A stretch of 26,105 nucleotides of DNA from Spirochaetia bacterium (GCA_026002305.1 BOBI01000013.1:1-26105); one strand, 5' to 3'; numbered from the stretch's first letter, positions 1 to 7,925 are shown. Program-made: numbers and translations. Notes: generated by a model from the letters alone, not told the origin.

Positions 1-594
1 AATTAAATTATAATAAACTTCATCCGGCAAGCCCTCGTCCGCTGTAATATTTAGTTTTTTTGCCTGCGATAGCAATGTTTTATTTTCGATTGCTTCTATC
101 AAACTAAAACCTGCAAACCGGATAAATGCCTCGTCCATTGTCATACGGATAAAAGGCGGCGCAAATGTTGAATGATCCGCACAATTATTGTTTGTTAAAA
201 TAAAGTCAAATAAAGCTTCGGTAATTTTTAAAGAATCGATGTAACCGGCATTCATCGTATAATATTCCAGCATGGTAAATTCAGGACTGTGATACCTGCC
301 GGACGATTCACAGTTTCTAAAACTTTTACAAATTTGATATATATTTTCCCTGTTAGACGCAATGAGTTTTTTCATCCATATTTCGGGCGATGGAATAAGC
401 CAATATTTTTGAGTTTTATTGCTGCGGCTGTTTTTTGCAGTAAGCCTTAATGTTTCAAAAACTTCCAGGCAAGATTCAGGAATTAAATCAGGGGACAAAA
501 GAGGCGTATCTACTTCCAGATAACCATTAGCATCGAAGAAATTACGAACACTCTGTATTATTTTTGCTCTTTTTTTTAGTAAATCAATGTCCAT
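1..594 (-). CDS. epmA: EpmA-like lysyl-tRNA synthetase paralogue (EF-P lysine ligase), C-terminus cut by window edge
   Basis: This is a class II aminoacyl-tRNA synthetase catalytic core of the EpmA/GenX/PoxA type. The family attaches (R)-beta-lysine or lysine to a conserved lysine of elongation factor P and lacks the anticodon-binding domain of LysRS. The visible 198 codons begin MDIDLLKKRAKIIQSVRNFF, with no room for an OB-fold domain, and continue through EVDTPLLS (motif 1 region), PSPEIWMKKL, and motif 2 with SFRNCESSGRYHSPEFTMLEYY-like order. The reading frame is open to base 1, so motif 3 lies outside the window. The ATG is 12 bases after the stop of the TPR gene, which implies one operon. 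I saw no strong Shine-Dalgarno site, so coupling to the upstream gene is likely. Oddity: motif 2 reads FRNCE where E. coli EpmA has FRNEE. A short class II LysRS without its N-terminal domain is the alternative reading. Confidence 0.85.
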   Translation of the reverse strand, partial: MDIDLLKKRAKIIQSVRNFFDANGYLEVDTPLLSPDLIPESCLEVFETLRLTAKNSRSNKTQKYWLIPSPEIWMKKLIASNRENIYQICKSFRNCESSGRYHSPEFTMLEYYTMNAGYIDSLKITEALFDFILTNNNCADHSTFAPPFIRMTMDEAFIRFAGFSLIEAIENKTLLSQAKKLNITADEGLPDEVYYNLI

Positions 595-606
595 CGCAAT
601 AAATAA

Positions 607-1734
607 TTAACTTATTCTTCCTTTTGTCCTTTCGCGGTTGTATTGGGCATCATAATAGTATGGATTAAGCCTGAGCGCATGATTAAAATCTTCCAAGGCT
701 TTATAGGTATCGCCTGAAAGCGCATAGGCAACGCCCCTATTGTTATACGCAATAGCGTAACCTTCATATTTTTTAATTGCTTCGTCAAATTGTTTAATCG
801 CGTCGCTATAATTCCCCAAATTGCATAATTCAACACCATGATCATTGAAAGAAGCGGTAATAGGGTCTATATACTTATCAAATACAACGGAGGTACGCTG
901 GGTATTTGTTTTAAGCGACAATGATGTTTTTGCGGTATAGTTATTGTCTGTAAATGTTGAAGGCGGTACAGTGGTTACCGGAACAAGCCCGTCTTGGCGG
1001 GCTTGATTGTATGATGAATAAGAGCCGGACTTGCCGGTATAGGAACCAACAGGGTACTCATTGTACGAAGCGGCAGGGTACACACTGGCTGCAGCTTGAG
1101 GATATGATGCGCCGGTAACCGACTGTCTGAAACCGCCGATATTTCTATAAGTGGGCGTTACGCTGGGCATCGCTGTCCCGGGACGTGTTTGGCGGACAGT
1201 AACCGGCGGATATGTTATTTCCTGACTGGTTAGCGATTGGGTTTGGCTATAACCGGTTTGAGCCGGTGCGGTGTTATATGAATATGAGAGCGCAGGCGCG
1301 CTCTGGTAAGAATTTACATTTTGATTAACCGGAGCCGCCAGCGCGGATATTTGCTGAGGCGGTAAAGGAGCGGCATAGTTTGCGGTGTTTGTTTTTTTCG
1401 CCAATGCCGTAAGATTATGCTGCGCCTGCGCGGAATAAGGGTTAAGAGCCAAAGCCCTTTGATAGTCGGCGTAGGCCTCCGCATAGTTGCCGCGTTTTTC
1501 TTGTACAAATCCCCTATCAACATATATTTGCGGATCATTCGGGTCTATTTTTAGCGCGGTCATCAAATCGTCATAGGCTTCGTTGAATTTTCCTTGATAC
1601 CTTTCGTACATAGCCTTTCCAATGTAATAACTTTTATCATGGGCCTGCCCAAAAAGCGAACCGCATAATGTGGAAAGACCTAATATTAAAATCAACAACC
1701 CCTCAACACGAATAACCATCTTTCTATTTTTCAT
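607..1734 (-). CDS. Exported TPR-repeat protein with Tyr/Ser/Pro/Gln-rich linker
   Basis: This 375-residue protein has a basic N-terminus, a hydrophobic stretch (about residues 12-28) and a likely signal peptidase I site near SLFGQA, so it is probably periplasmic or surface-linked. Two TPR units follow at about residues 32-100 (each ending in a KIDPND or ALNPYS type turn). Then comes a low-complexity linker of about 180 residues rich in Tyr, Ser, Pro, Ala, Thr and Gln, and two more TPR units at about 295-365 (YNNRGVAYALSGD, RLNPYY). TPRs are protein-protein interaction scaffolds; the partner cannot be read from sequence. The start is set by a purine-rich ribosome site (AGGAGG and GGGGGG) 6-12 bases upstream. 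It is the first gene of an operon with epmA. No named family beyond TPR was recognised. Confidence 0.85.
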   Translation of the reverse strand: MKNRKMVIRVEGLLILILGLSTLCGSLFGQAHDKSYYIGKAMYERYQGKFNEAYDDLMTALKIDPNDPQIYVDRGFVQEKRGNYAEAYADYQRALALNPYSAQAQHNLTALAKKTNTANYAAPLPPQQISALAAPVNQNVNSYQSAPALSYSYNTAPAQTGYSQTQSLTSQEITYPPVTVRQTRPGTAMPSVTPTYRNIGGFRQSVTGASYPQAAASVYPAASYNEYPVGSYTGKSGSYSSYNQARQDGLVPVTTVPPSTFTDNNYTAKTSLSLKTNTQRTSVVFDKYIDPITASFNDHGVELCNLGNYSDAIKQFDEAIKKYEGYAIAYNNRGVAYALSGDTYKALEDFNHALRLNPYYYDAQYNRERTKGRIS

Positions 1735-1777
1735 CTTTTACCCCCCTCCTCCTCTAAACTATGGTATACGGGTTTTT

Positions 1778-1805
1778 AAATTAAATCAATACATTTATTT
1801 GTCAA
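1778..1805 (-). promoter_or_regulatory. Predicted sigma70 promoter for the TPR-epmA operon
   Basis: On the minus strand there is a perfect -35 TTGACA (1800-1805), a 16-base spacer and a -10-like TAATTT (1778-1783). It lies about 45 bases upstream of the TPR gene start, with the strong ribosome site between. The -10 is a weaker match than the -35. Confidence 0.45.
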
Positions 1806-1857
1806 GGGCGCCAAAACCCTCGTCCAGGGAAAGCGGAAATCTTCATTCCTTCTTTCA

Positions 1858-2631
1858 TTACATTGTGCCTTTAAGCATGGAAACCGTATTGTTAATTATA
1901 CTTCCGCATAATATACTGTAACATAAATCTTGATCGAAATTGTTAATCATTGAAATTATTTTGTTTGGGTAAGTATCATAAATATTTTTTTCTGCATCAC
2001 TTTTATTGAAAAATAATATTTTTTTACCTACTGCCGCATCAAACAAACCTTTGTGTTTTTGATTATTAAAAAAATTATTGCCGGTTATAACAGAATAGAT
2101 ATGCTCATGTTTTATTGTCTCTGTTTCCTGCGCACCGGTTAATTGCGTAAACAGAGGCAGCCTGTGAACCGTCTCATTATTAACAATTTTACCGATTGTA
2201 TTTAACGGCAGTATGCCTATCGTTACAGTGGTGCTTTTTGTTATAACAGGCTCGTAGTGTTCCCATGCTTTCAAAGGGCGGCTGCGGCTGCCGTCCGCTT
2301 CTATGTAAACATAATCGAAAAACGGAATTATTTTTTCCAGCGCTTCAAGCGGCAGAGAACCAGAATGTCCTGACACGTCATCAATATGAACGGCAAATGT
2401 TATGCCGGTTTTTATTTCTTGCGGCTGTTTGGGCAAAGTATCGTCTGAAATTAAAAAATCATATTTGCCGGACGCGCTTGAGGGATTTTGAATATGCGTT
2501 GTTGTTGTAACTAAAACCTTTTTGTTTCTGTTGCTTTGCGCAAGCACCCAAACCAGCGATGTTTTACCGCCGCAGCCTATTATGCTATAAACCTGCCGTC
2601 CAAGTCCCGCAAAGTATTCTGTCAACGTCAT
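1858..2631 (-). CDS. yqeC: YqeC-family protein, selenium/molybdenum hydroxylase accessory factor
   Basis: This is a 257-residue P-loop protein of the YqeC family, found beside genes for selenium-dependent molybdenum hydroxylases (xanthine dehydrogenase type) and thought to help mature their cofactor; the biochemistry is not settled. Evidence: a Walker A-like IGCGGKTSL at residues 18-26, the family signature VLVTTTTHI shortly after, EADGSRSRPLKAW in the middle, and ILFFNKSD near the C-terminus, resembling a nucleotide-specificity NKxD motif. I prefer the ATG at 2629-2631. A longer reading from a TTG at 2688 adds 19 residues with no family resemblance and would run across the promoter-like elements. 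No Shine-Dalgarno precedes the ATG, but a TATAAT lies 7 bases upstream. It is divergent from the TonB-type receptor gene. No hydroxylase subunits lie in this window; the molybdopterin-binding protein at 22884-23915 is the only functional companion. Confidence 0.85.
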   Translation of the reverse strand: MTLTEYFAGLGRQVYSIIGCGGKTSLVWVLAQSNRNKKVLVTTTTHIQNPSSASGKYDFLISDDTLPKQPQEIKTGITFAVHIDDVSGHSGSLPLEALEKIIPFFDYVYIEADGSRSRPLKAWEHYEPVITKSTTVTIGILPLNTIGKIVNNETVHRLPLFTQLTGAQETETIKHEHIYSVITGNNFFNNQKHKGLFDAAVGKKILFFNKSDAEKNIYDTYPNKIISMINNFDQDLCYSILCGSIINNTVSMLKGTM

Positions 2632-2638
2632 TAGGTTA

Positions 2639-2667
2639 ATTATATAGAGAAATAAGTTGTCTGTGTA
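2639..2667 (-). promoter_or_regulatory. Predicted leaderless promoter of yqeC
   Basis: Minus strand: TACACA (2662-2667), a 17-base spacer, perfect TATAAT (2639-2644), then 7 bases to the ATG. Transcription would begin at or next to the start codon. The -35 is a 4/6 match. The same TACACA-17-GATAAT layout precedes glgX. Confidence 0.45.
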
Positions 2668-2690
2668 CAGGGGGAGACTTCCCGCCAAAA

Positions 2691-5003
2691 ATGAGTTATA
2701 ATGGCTATGTGTTTAAAAAAGTTATTGGTATCCTGTGTTGTTTTATTTTCTTTCTGCCTGCCGCGTTTGCACAGGAAGACGAATTAGACATAATGGACGC
2801 CGACGACGAGCTTGTAATTGAAGGAACAAGGGTACCGCAGACAACGGCAAAGACAGGACGAAGCATAACACTGGACAGCGCGGAAATAAAATTAACCGCC
2901 GAAATCGGCGTTATAGAAGATGTAATGGCATCGATACGCTTATTGCCGGGTGTTGGTTATACGGGGATGTTTAACGCACAGCCTTCGATACGCGGCGGCA
3001 CACCGGGTGATATGGTTGCGAGTTTAGACGGTTTTTATATATTCAATCCGTATCATTGGGGCGGAGCGTTTTCGATATTCGATCCGAAAATGGTAGACAA
3101 TGCGCAGTTGTATCATGGTGTGTTCTCCGCACGATACGGCAGCTCAATTTCAGGATTGCTTGCGATAACATCAAAGACCGCGATAAAACAAGATGTAACA
3201 TTTGAATTAGGTTTGTCTACAAGCGCGGCAAGTTTTTCTTTATCGCATCCGTTGCCGGATTTTATCAATAAAACTAAAACGGCAAGAGGCGGCGTTATTG
3301 TTACAGGTAAGGTTTCCTACTGGGATCCGTTTGTATGGGTGGCGAAAGGACTTGCTACATTTGTTGAAGTATTGGAACCGATAAACATTGTTAATGTTCC
3401 TCCGTATATAAGAAGTGTGGCATTGTCCGCAAATTATAATTTTACAAACACTGTGGAAGGCCGGCTTAACGGTTATATAGGCGGTGATGGCGTGGGTGCG
3501 TTATACGTAAATGAAGGCGCCAATACCATGGGAACCCGCCTTTCCAATATGCAATTTGATTGGGATAATTTAATCGGGTATTTAGGAACATCGGCAACTG
3601 TTAATTTAAGAACGGATATGTTGTTAAAAACAATGTTAGGCGTTAGTTTTAATCAATCAATGGTTGATTCACAGATACATTATAAACTTACCGCAAGAAA
3701 CAGCGCGGGACGCCTCGTAAATATTGATAACTATACGATATTAAAAAATAAAGAGTCTTCTGTTAATTTTCAGGCACGCGGCGACTTTGACTGGGAGCTG
3801 CCGGCGGGATTTATCTTTTCAGCGGGCATGGAAGAGTTATACCGTATGTGGAAAGGGGAAACGGAAACAAATCAAAGAGCAACGGTAGAACTTCCGGCAG
3901 GTTCAGGCAATATAGTTTCTGTTCCGTATTCGTATCCGACAATTAATAATGGCGCTCTGTTTACTTCGGTTTGGTCGTTAGCAGAATACAAAGATTCAAA
4001 GCAGCGCTTTGCCGCCGAACTTGGTGTGCGCATGGATCATATATTTTTTGTCGGCAATGATTTTACCGTTCAGACGGACCCGGTTGTTAATCCGCGTTTT
4101 AACTTTGACTATTTCCCGATCCGGAAAAAAGGTGTTATAGACTTGCTAACACTTACAGTAGGAACAGGGTTGTTTTCTTCGTTAAATGACAACATCACAA
4201 GCATAGAAAACAAGCCCTCGCTTACCGACTTTTCTTTAAAACAAAATAAATCTTCAATATCCGTTATAGGCGGTAAACTTGATCTTGCGGGGGGATTAAG
4301 TCTTAATGTTGAATTTTATTATAAATATATTTTTGACCGCTCTTATTCTGTTTCAAGGGCGAATGTAACATCGGCTTACGTAAGCTATTATTTTGACGGA
4401 ACAGGTCATGTATTCGGTATTGATTTGATGCTGCAAAAATTAACAGGGCGTTTTATAAGCGGCTGGATTTCTTATTCGTTTAATTGGACGCGTTATAATG
4501 ATCCGTTAAGCTCTCAAGCGTTTAGCGGCGCGAGATTTCCGGCTGAATCCTCAAAATGGTATTACCCGTCCTTTCAAAGATTTTCTAATTTGAACATAGT
4601 GTTAAATATAAAACCGATAAAACCATTTAATATTTATGTACGTTTTGGTTTCGCAAGCGGCGCTCCGCAGGCCGAACCGGGTTCCACAGAACCTTATAGA
4701 AGTGTTGAACCTAATGGCAGCACGGTTATAAAATACCGGCGCATCAATTATTATTCCGATACGGAGCGCACGCCTTTTTCACTGCCGCTTGATTTAAAAT
4801 TTTCATGGTATTTATTTAACACCACAGGCAGGGTTCAGACCGAAATTTATCTTGCCATTGAAAACGCGCTCTCACTTGTTTACACACCGAAAGGAACCAC
4901 AACAACAAACCCATACACCGGCGAGGAAGAACAAGGCGGGGCCTCTGCCTCTTTCGAACTTCCTATACCGATGGTTTCTTTCGGGTTTCGATGGTCGTAT
5001 TAA
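2691..5003 (+). CDS. TonB-dependent receptor-like outer-membrane beta-barrel protein
   Basis: This 770-residue outer-membrane protein has a signal peptide (hydrophobic core about residues 11-26, cleavage near AAFAQ). A possible TonB-box-like DELVIEG follows at 39-45. A plug domain spans about 50-165, with IRGGTPGDMVASLDG, the YHG-VFSARYG turn and SGLLAITSK. The rest is a long beta-barrel of alternating aromatic/polar segments ending in the C-terminal aromatic WSY expected for Bam-dependent insertion. Such proteins import siderophores, metal complexes, cobalamin or glycans with energy from TonB-ExbBD; no substrate can be assigned, since no transport genes lie nearby. The ATG at 2691 has a G-rich stretch about 13 bases upstream; a GTG at 2709 would give a more typical signal peptide and is a real alternative. 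Its stop overlaps that of glyS. Confidence 0.85.
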   Translation: MSYNGYVFKKVIGILCCFIFFLPAAFAQEDELDIMDADDELVIEGTRVPQTTAKTGRSITLDSAEIKLTAEIGVIEDVMASIRLLPGVGYTGMFNAQPSIRGGTPGDMVASLDGFYIFNPYHWGGAFSIFDPKMVDNAQLYHGVFSARYGSSISGLLAITSKTAIKQDVTFELGLSTSAASFSLSHPLPDFINKTKTARGGVIVTGKVSYWDPFVWVAKGLATFVEVLEPINIVNVPPYIRSVALSANYNFTNTVEGRLNGYIGGDGVGALYVNEGANTMGTRLSNMQFDWDNLIGYLGTSATVNLRTDMLLKTMLGVSFNQSMVDSQIHYKLTARNSAGRLVNIDNYTILKNKESSVNFQARGDFDWELPAGFIFSAGMEELYRMWKGETETNQRATVELPAGSGNIVSVPYSYPTINNGALFTSVWSLAEYKDSKQRFAAELGVRMDHIFFVGNDFTVQTDPVVNPRFNFDYFPIRKKGVIDLLTLTVGTGLFSSLNDNITSIENKPSLTDFSLKQNKSSISVIGGKLDLAGGLSLNVEFYYKYIFDRSYSVSRANVTSAYVSYYFDGTGHVFGIDLMLQKLTGRFISGWISYSFNWTRYNDPLSSQAFSGARFPAESSKWYYPSFQRFSNLNIVLNIKPIKPFNIYVRFGFASGAPQAEPGSTEPYRSVEPNGSTVIKYRRINYYSDTERTPFSLPLDLKFSWYLFNTTGRVQTEIYLAIENALSLVYTPKGTTTTNPYTGEEEQGGASASFELPIPMVSFGFRWSY

Positions 5004-6370
5004 TTTATACGTTTGTAATCTTTAATTTCCTGCGTTATTCGTGATGTCAGCTCCGCGATGGGGACGCGTTTTTGTTCCATTGAATCGCGGAAGCGCAGTG
5101 TTACCGTGTTGGTCTCTTTCGATTCGTAATCCACTGTCACACAGAATGGTGTACCGATTTCGTCCTGCCTGCGGTAGCGCCTGCCGATAGCGCCGCTTTG
5201 ATCGTAGTCTGTCGAAAAATCTTCTTTGAGCGTTTGACGAATATCCTGCGCCAACTCAGCAAGACCGTCTTTTTTCATTAACGGTAGAACGGCAACTGTA
5301 ACGGGCGCTACAAACGGGCTAAAGCGCAGCACTGTGCGGATGTCGTCGGCATTGCCGTTGTCGGCGACTTTTTCTTCGTCGTAGGCGTCGCATAACAACA
5401 TTAACAAATTGCGCGTAAGGCCGGCGGATGTTTCGATGATAAACGGCGTGTACTTTTTGTTACCATCGTCCTGATCAATATACTGCATATCCTTGCCGCT
5501 GAATTCGCCGTGCCGTGTAAGATCGTAGTCGGAACGGTTATGCACGCCTTCCAGTTCACGCCACCCCATCGGGAAAAGGTATTCAATGTCATAGGCATCT
5601 TTCGCATAATGGGCAAGCTCGCCTGGGCCGTGTTGATGCCAGCGCAGGTGATCCATTTTAACCTGTAACTTTTTGTAATATTCCCAACGCTCCTCCCGCC
5701 ACTTATCAAACCACTGCACATCGGTACCGGGTTTTACAAAATACTGCATTTCCATTTGCTCGAATTCGCAGGTGCGGAAAATAAAATTCTTGGTAACTAT
5801 TTCGTTGCGGAACGCTTTGCCAATTTGAGCGATACCAAATGGTAGCTTAACGCGGCTGGATTGAATAACGTTTTTGTAATTTACATAAATGCCCTGCGCG
5901 GTTTCCGGCCGCAGATACAAAATGTTGGAGTTGTCTTCTACGGCGCCGATATTTGTTTTAAACATCAAATTGAATTTACGGGTATCCGTTAATTCGCCGC
6001 CGCAGTCGGGACATTTTTTTTGCTGCAGGTTTTCCTCCGGGATTTGATCCGCGCGGAAACGCGCCTTACACTTTTTACAATCCACTAGAGGGTCGGTAAA
6101 ATTTTCGACATGGCCGGATGCTTCCCATGTGCGGGGATGCATAAAAATAGCCGCGTCTATGCCAACTATATTGTCATGCAGACGCGTCATTGTTTTCCAC
6201 CAAAATTGCGCAATACGGTTTTTTAACTCAACACCCATAGGCCCGTAATCCCAAGCGCCGTTTTGTCCCCCGTAAATCTCGGACGATTGGAATACAAAGC
6301 CCCGCCTTTTAGAAAGCGAGGCTATTTTTTCCATTGTGGCCTTGCCGGTATATTCTGTTAGTTCGCTCAT
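5000..6370 (-). CDS. glyS: Glycyl-tRNA synthetase, single-chain (archaeal/eukaryotic-type alpha2)
   Basis: This class II synthetase of 456 residues charges tRNA-Gly as a homodimer. It is the single-polypeptide form, not the bacterial alpha2-beta2 GlyQ/GlyS form. Visible features: the family N-terminus (RRGFVFQSSEIYGG, DYGPMGVELK), a zinc-ribbon insert with Cys98, Cys101, Cys120 and Cys123, LRPETAQGIYVNYK, motif 2 at FRNE (187-190), ETSAGLTRNLL (motif 3) near residues 310-325, and a C-terminal anticodon-binding domain from about 350. AAGGAG lies 7 bases before the ATG. The 3' end overlaps the convergent receptor gene by 4 bases. The length is normal for the family and no motif is missing. Confidence 0.97.
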   Translation of the reverse strand: MSELTEYTGKATMEKIASLSKRRGFVFQSSEIYGGQNGAWDYGPMGVELKNRIAQFWWKTMTRLHDNIVGIDAAIFMHPRTWEASGHVENFTDPLVDCKKCKARFRADQIPEENLQQKKCPDCGGELTDTRKFNLMFKTNIGAVEDNSNILYLRPETAQGIYVNYKNVIQSSRVKLPFGIAQIGKAFRNEIVTKNFIFRTCEFEQMEMQYFVKPGTDVQWFDKWREERWEYYKKLQVKMDHLRWHQHGPGELAHYAKDAYDIEYLFPMGWRELEGVHNRSDYDLTRHGEFSGKDMQYIDQDDGNKKYTPFIIETSAGLTRNLLMLLCDAYDEEKVADNGNADDIRTVLRFSPFVAPVTVAVLPLMKKDGLAELAQDIRQTLKEDFSTDYDQSGAIGRRYRRQDEIGTPFCVTVDYESKETNTVTLRFRDSMEQKRVPIAELTSRITQEIKDYKRIN

Positions 6371-6377
6371 TAAAAAT

Positions 6378-6399
6378 TCTCCTTGTTTTTTAGAGTATA
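6378..6399 (-). promoter_or_regulatory. glyS ribosome site and -10-like element
   Basis: Minus strand: AAGGAGA (6378-6384) sets the glyS ATG. TATACT (6394-6399) just upstream is a good -10 match, but I found no convincing -35. The 5' leader would be about 15-20 bases, too short for a T-box riboswitch. Confidence 0.35.
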
Positions 6400-6420
6400 C
6401 CAGCGAATTGCGCGGCTTTT

Positions 6421-7800
6421 CTACTTGTTAGCCGGAATGTCGGGAATTCCGGCAAAACCCTTTGCTAGCTCGGCATCGGTGGGAACGGCGTCGCTCATGG
6501 TTTTATCGTTGTAAGAAATGTAGGCGCTCATATCGAAGTAGCCGGTTCCGGTTAAGCCGAATAGGATTGTCTTTTTCTCGCCGGTTTTTTTACATTCCAG
6601 AGCCTCGTCGATAGCGGCCTTTATCGCGTGCGAAGATTCGGGCGCCGGAAGGATGCCTTCGATTTTTGCGAAGCGGACGGCGGCATCGAACACATCGGTT
6701 TGCACAACGCTGCGGGCTTCAAGATAGCCGTCTTTGTAGAGCTTGGACAATGTTGAGTTCATGCCGTGATAACGCAGGCCGCCCGCGTGGTTGGCCGATG
6801 GTATATAACCGGAGCCCAGTGTGTACATCCGCAGAAGCGGGGTGGTTTTCGCGGTGTCGCCAAAGTCGTAGGCATAGCGGCCGCGGGTAAAAGACGGGCA
6901 CGAAGCCGGTTCCACGGCGATAAAGCGGGTTTTGCTTTTACCGGCAAGTTTGTCGCTCATGAATGGGGCGATAAGGCCGCCTAAATTGGAGCCGCCGCCT
7001 GCGCACCCTATGATGATGTCCGGTTTAACGCCGTATTTATCCATCGCCAGTTTGGTTTCCTGCCCTATTACAGACTGATGTAGCAGAACGTGGTTAAGGA
7101 CACTGCCCAAAACATACCGGCATTTATCGGTTTTAACGGCGGTTTCTATTGCCTCGGAAATTGCGCAGCCCAAGCTGCCGCCGGTTTCGGGATTTTGCGC
7201 CAGTATGGCACGTCCCGATTCCGTTGTGTCCGATGGCGAAGGGATTAGATGCGCGCCGTAGGTTTCGATAAGGGCGCGCCGGTAAGGTTTTTGCTGCGAA
7301 CTTACTTTGACCATGTAAACTTTAAGGTCTAAACCGAAAAAAGCGCAGGCCATTGCCATTGCACTGCCCCACTGCCCTGCTCCGGTTTCGGTGGTAAGCG
7401 ATGTAAGCCCTTCTTCCTTGGCATAATATGCCTGTGCCGCCGCAGAATTGAGTTTGTGCGACCCTGAAGTATTGGTGCCTTCAAACTTATAGTAGATTTC
7501 CGCCGGAGTCCCCAGCGCTTTTTCCAGAAAATAGGCGCGGATAAGGGGGGCGGGTCTGTAAGCGCGGTAAAATTCCTGCAACCCTTCGGGTATCGGAATT
7601 AAAAGGGTGGTGTCGTCAAGCTCCTGCTTAACGCACTCTTTGCAGAATACCGGATAGAGGTCTTCAGCAACGGCGGGTTTCAACGTGCCCGGGTGCAGAA
7701 TAGGATCGGGCTTCTGCGCCATACAGGCGCGCAGGTTGAACCAGTTTTTAGGCATCTCGTCTTCTGCCAGATAAAGACGGGTTGGAATTTTTTTTGACAT
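6421..7800 (-). CDS. trpB2: TrpB2-type tryptophan synthase beta chain, stand-alone
   Basis: This PLP enzyme of 459 residues converts indole and L-serine to L-tryptophan. It belongs to the TrpB2 branch, which is longer than TrpB1 and often works without TrpA. Evidence: the N-terminal extension (TRLYLAEDEMPKNWFN), the PLP lysine K116 in GSHKLNSA, catalytic Glu138 in TTETGAGQWGS, the phosphate-binding GCAGGGSNLGG, and the C-terminal GTGYFDMSAY. The ATG at 7798-7800 is chosen because AAAGGAG lies 5 bases upstream; a longer reading to 7878 would use an upstream start inside the -35 box. No trpA or other trp gene lies nearby, so indole salvage or serine deamination is as likely as de novo synthesis. 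It is divergent from araD across a region with two palindromes. Confidence 0.93.
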   Translation of the reverse strand: MSKKIPTRLYLAEDEMPKNWFNLRACMAQKPDPILHPGTLKPAVAEDLYPVFCKECVKQELDDTTLLIPIPEGLQEFYRAYRPAPLIRAYFLEKALGTPAEIYYKFEGTNTSGSHKLNSAAAQAYYAKEEGLTSLTTETGAGQWGSAMAMACAFFGLDLKVYMVKVSSQQKPYRRALIETYGAHLIPSPSDTTESGRAILAQNPETGGSLGCAISEAIETAVKTDKCRYVLGSVLNHVLLHQSVIGQETKLAMDKYGVKPDIIIGCAGGGSNLGGLIAPFMSDKLAGKSKTRFIAVEPASCPSFTRGRYAYDFGDTAKTTPLLRMYTLGSGYIPSANHAGGLRYHGMNSTLSKLYKDGYLEARSVVQTDVFDAAVRFAKIEGILPAPESSHAIKAAIDEALECKKTGEKKTILFGLTGTGYFDMSAYISYNDKTMSDAVPTDAELAKGFAGIPDIPANK

Positions 7801-7805
7801 AATAG

Positions 7806-7812
7806 CTCCTTT
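7806..7812 (-). promoter_or_regulatory. Ribosome binding site deciding the trpB2 start
   Basis: AAAGGAG on the minus strand lies 5 bases before the ATG at 7798-7800. It fixes this ATG rather than the longer in-frame reading. Confidence 0.8.
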
Positions 7813-7831
7813 AGGGGCATCGCAGACGCCT

Positions 7832-7865
7832 TTCTTGATGTTTCTATACATAGTAACATCAAGAA
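7832..7865. promoter_or_regulatory. 34-bp near-perfect palindrome, probable operator over the trpB2 -10
   Basis: The outer arms TTCTTGATGTT and AACATCAAGAA match over 11 bp. Inside each arm is one mismatched position, then CTAT/ATAG (4 bp) around a 2-base centre. The palindrome spans the predicted -10 of trpB2 (7850-7855), and the predicted start of transcription falls inside it. Only half would therefore be transcribed, so a protein-binding operator fits better than an RNA hairpin. The regulator is unknown. Confidence 0.7.
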
Positions 7866-7878
7866 TTGAGGTTGTCAA
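7850..7878 (-). promoter_or_regulatory. Predicted strong sigma70 promoter of trpB2
   Basis: Minus strand: perfect -35 TTGACA (7873-7878), a 17-base spacer and -10 TACTAT (7850-7855). The transcript would start near 7843, giving a 5' leader of about 43 bases that ends in the ribosome site. Confidence 0.75.
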
Positions 7879-7881
7879 CCT
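7869..7881. promoter_or_regulatory. 13-bp palindrome carrying back-to-back -35 boxes
   Basis: AGGTTGTCAACCT is a perfect 6+1+6 palindrome. It contains the trpB2 -35 (TTGACA, minus strand) and, on the plus strand, TTGTCA (7872-7877), a plausible araD -35 followed after 16 bases by TAAAAA. The two divergent promoters would compete or share control. Confidence 0.5.
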
Positions 7882-7925
7882 TATGTTTTAAGTTAAAAAT
7901 AGAATTATCTAAAAAGGAGTTAACG

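Noticed and set aside
1817..1829. Hairpin CCCT-5-AGGG followed by TTTT on the minus strand, possible terminator after yqeC
   Set aside because: The stem is only 4 bp and the T-run only 4 bases; too weak to call.
2701..2712. Second ATG near the start of the TonB-type gene
   Set aside because: It is in another frame and does not lead into the receptor sequence.
6666..6984. Several overlapping open frames on both strands inside trpB2
   Set aside because: They lie wholly within a gene with clear PLP-enzyme motifs and have no ribosome sites or family resemblance.
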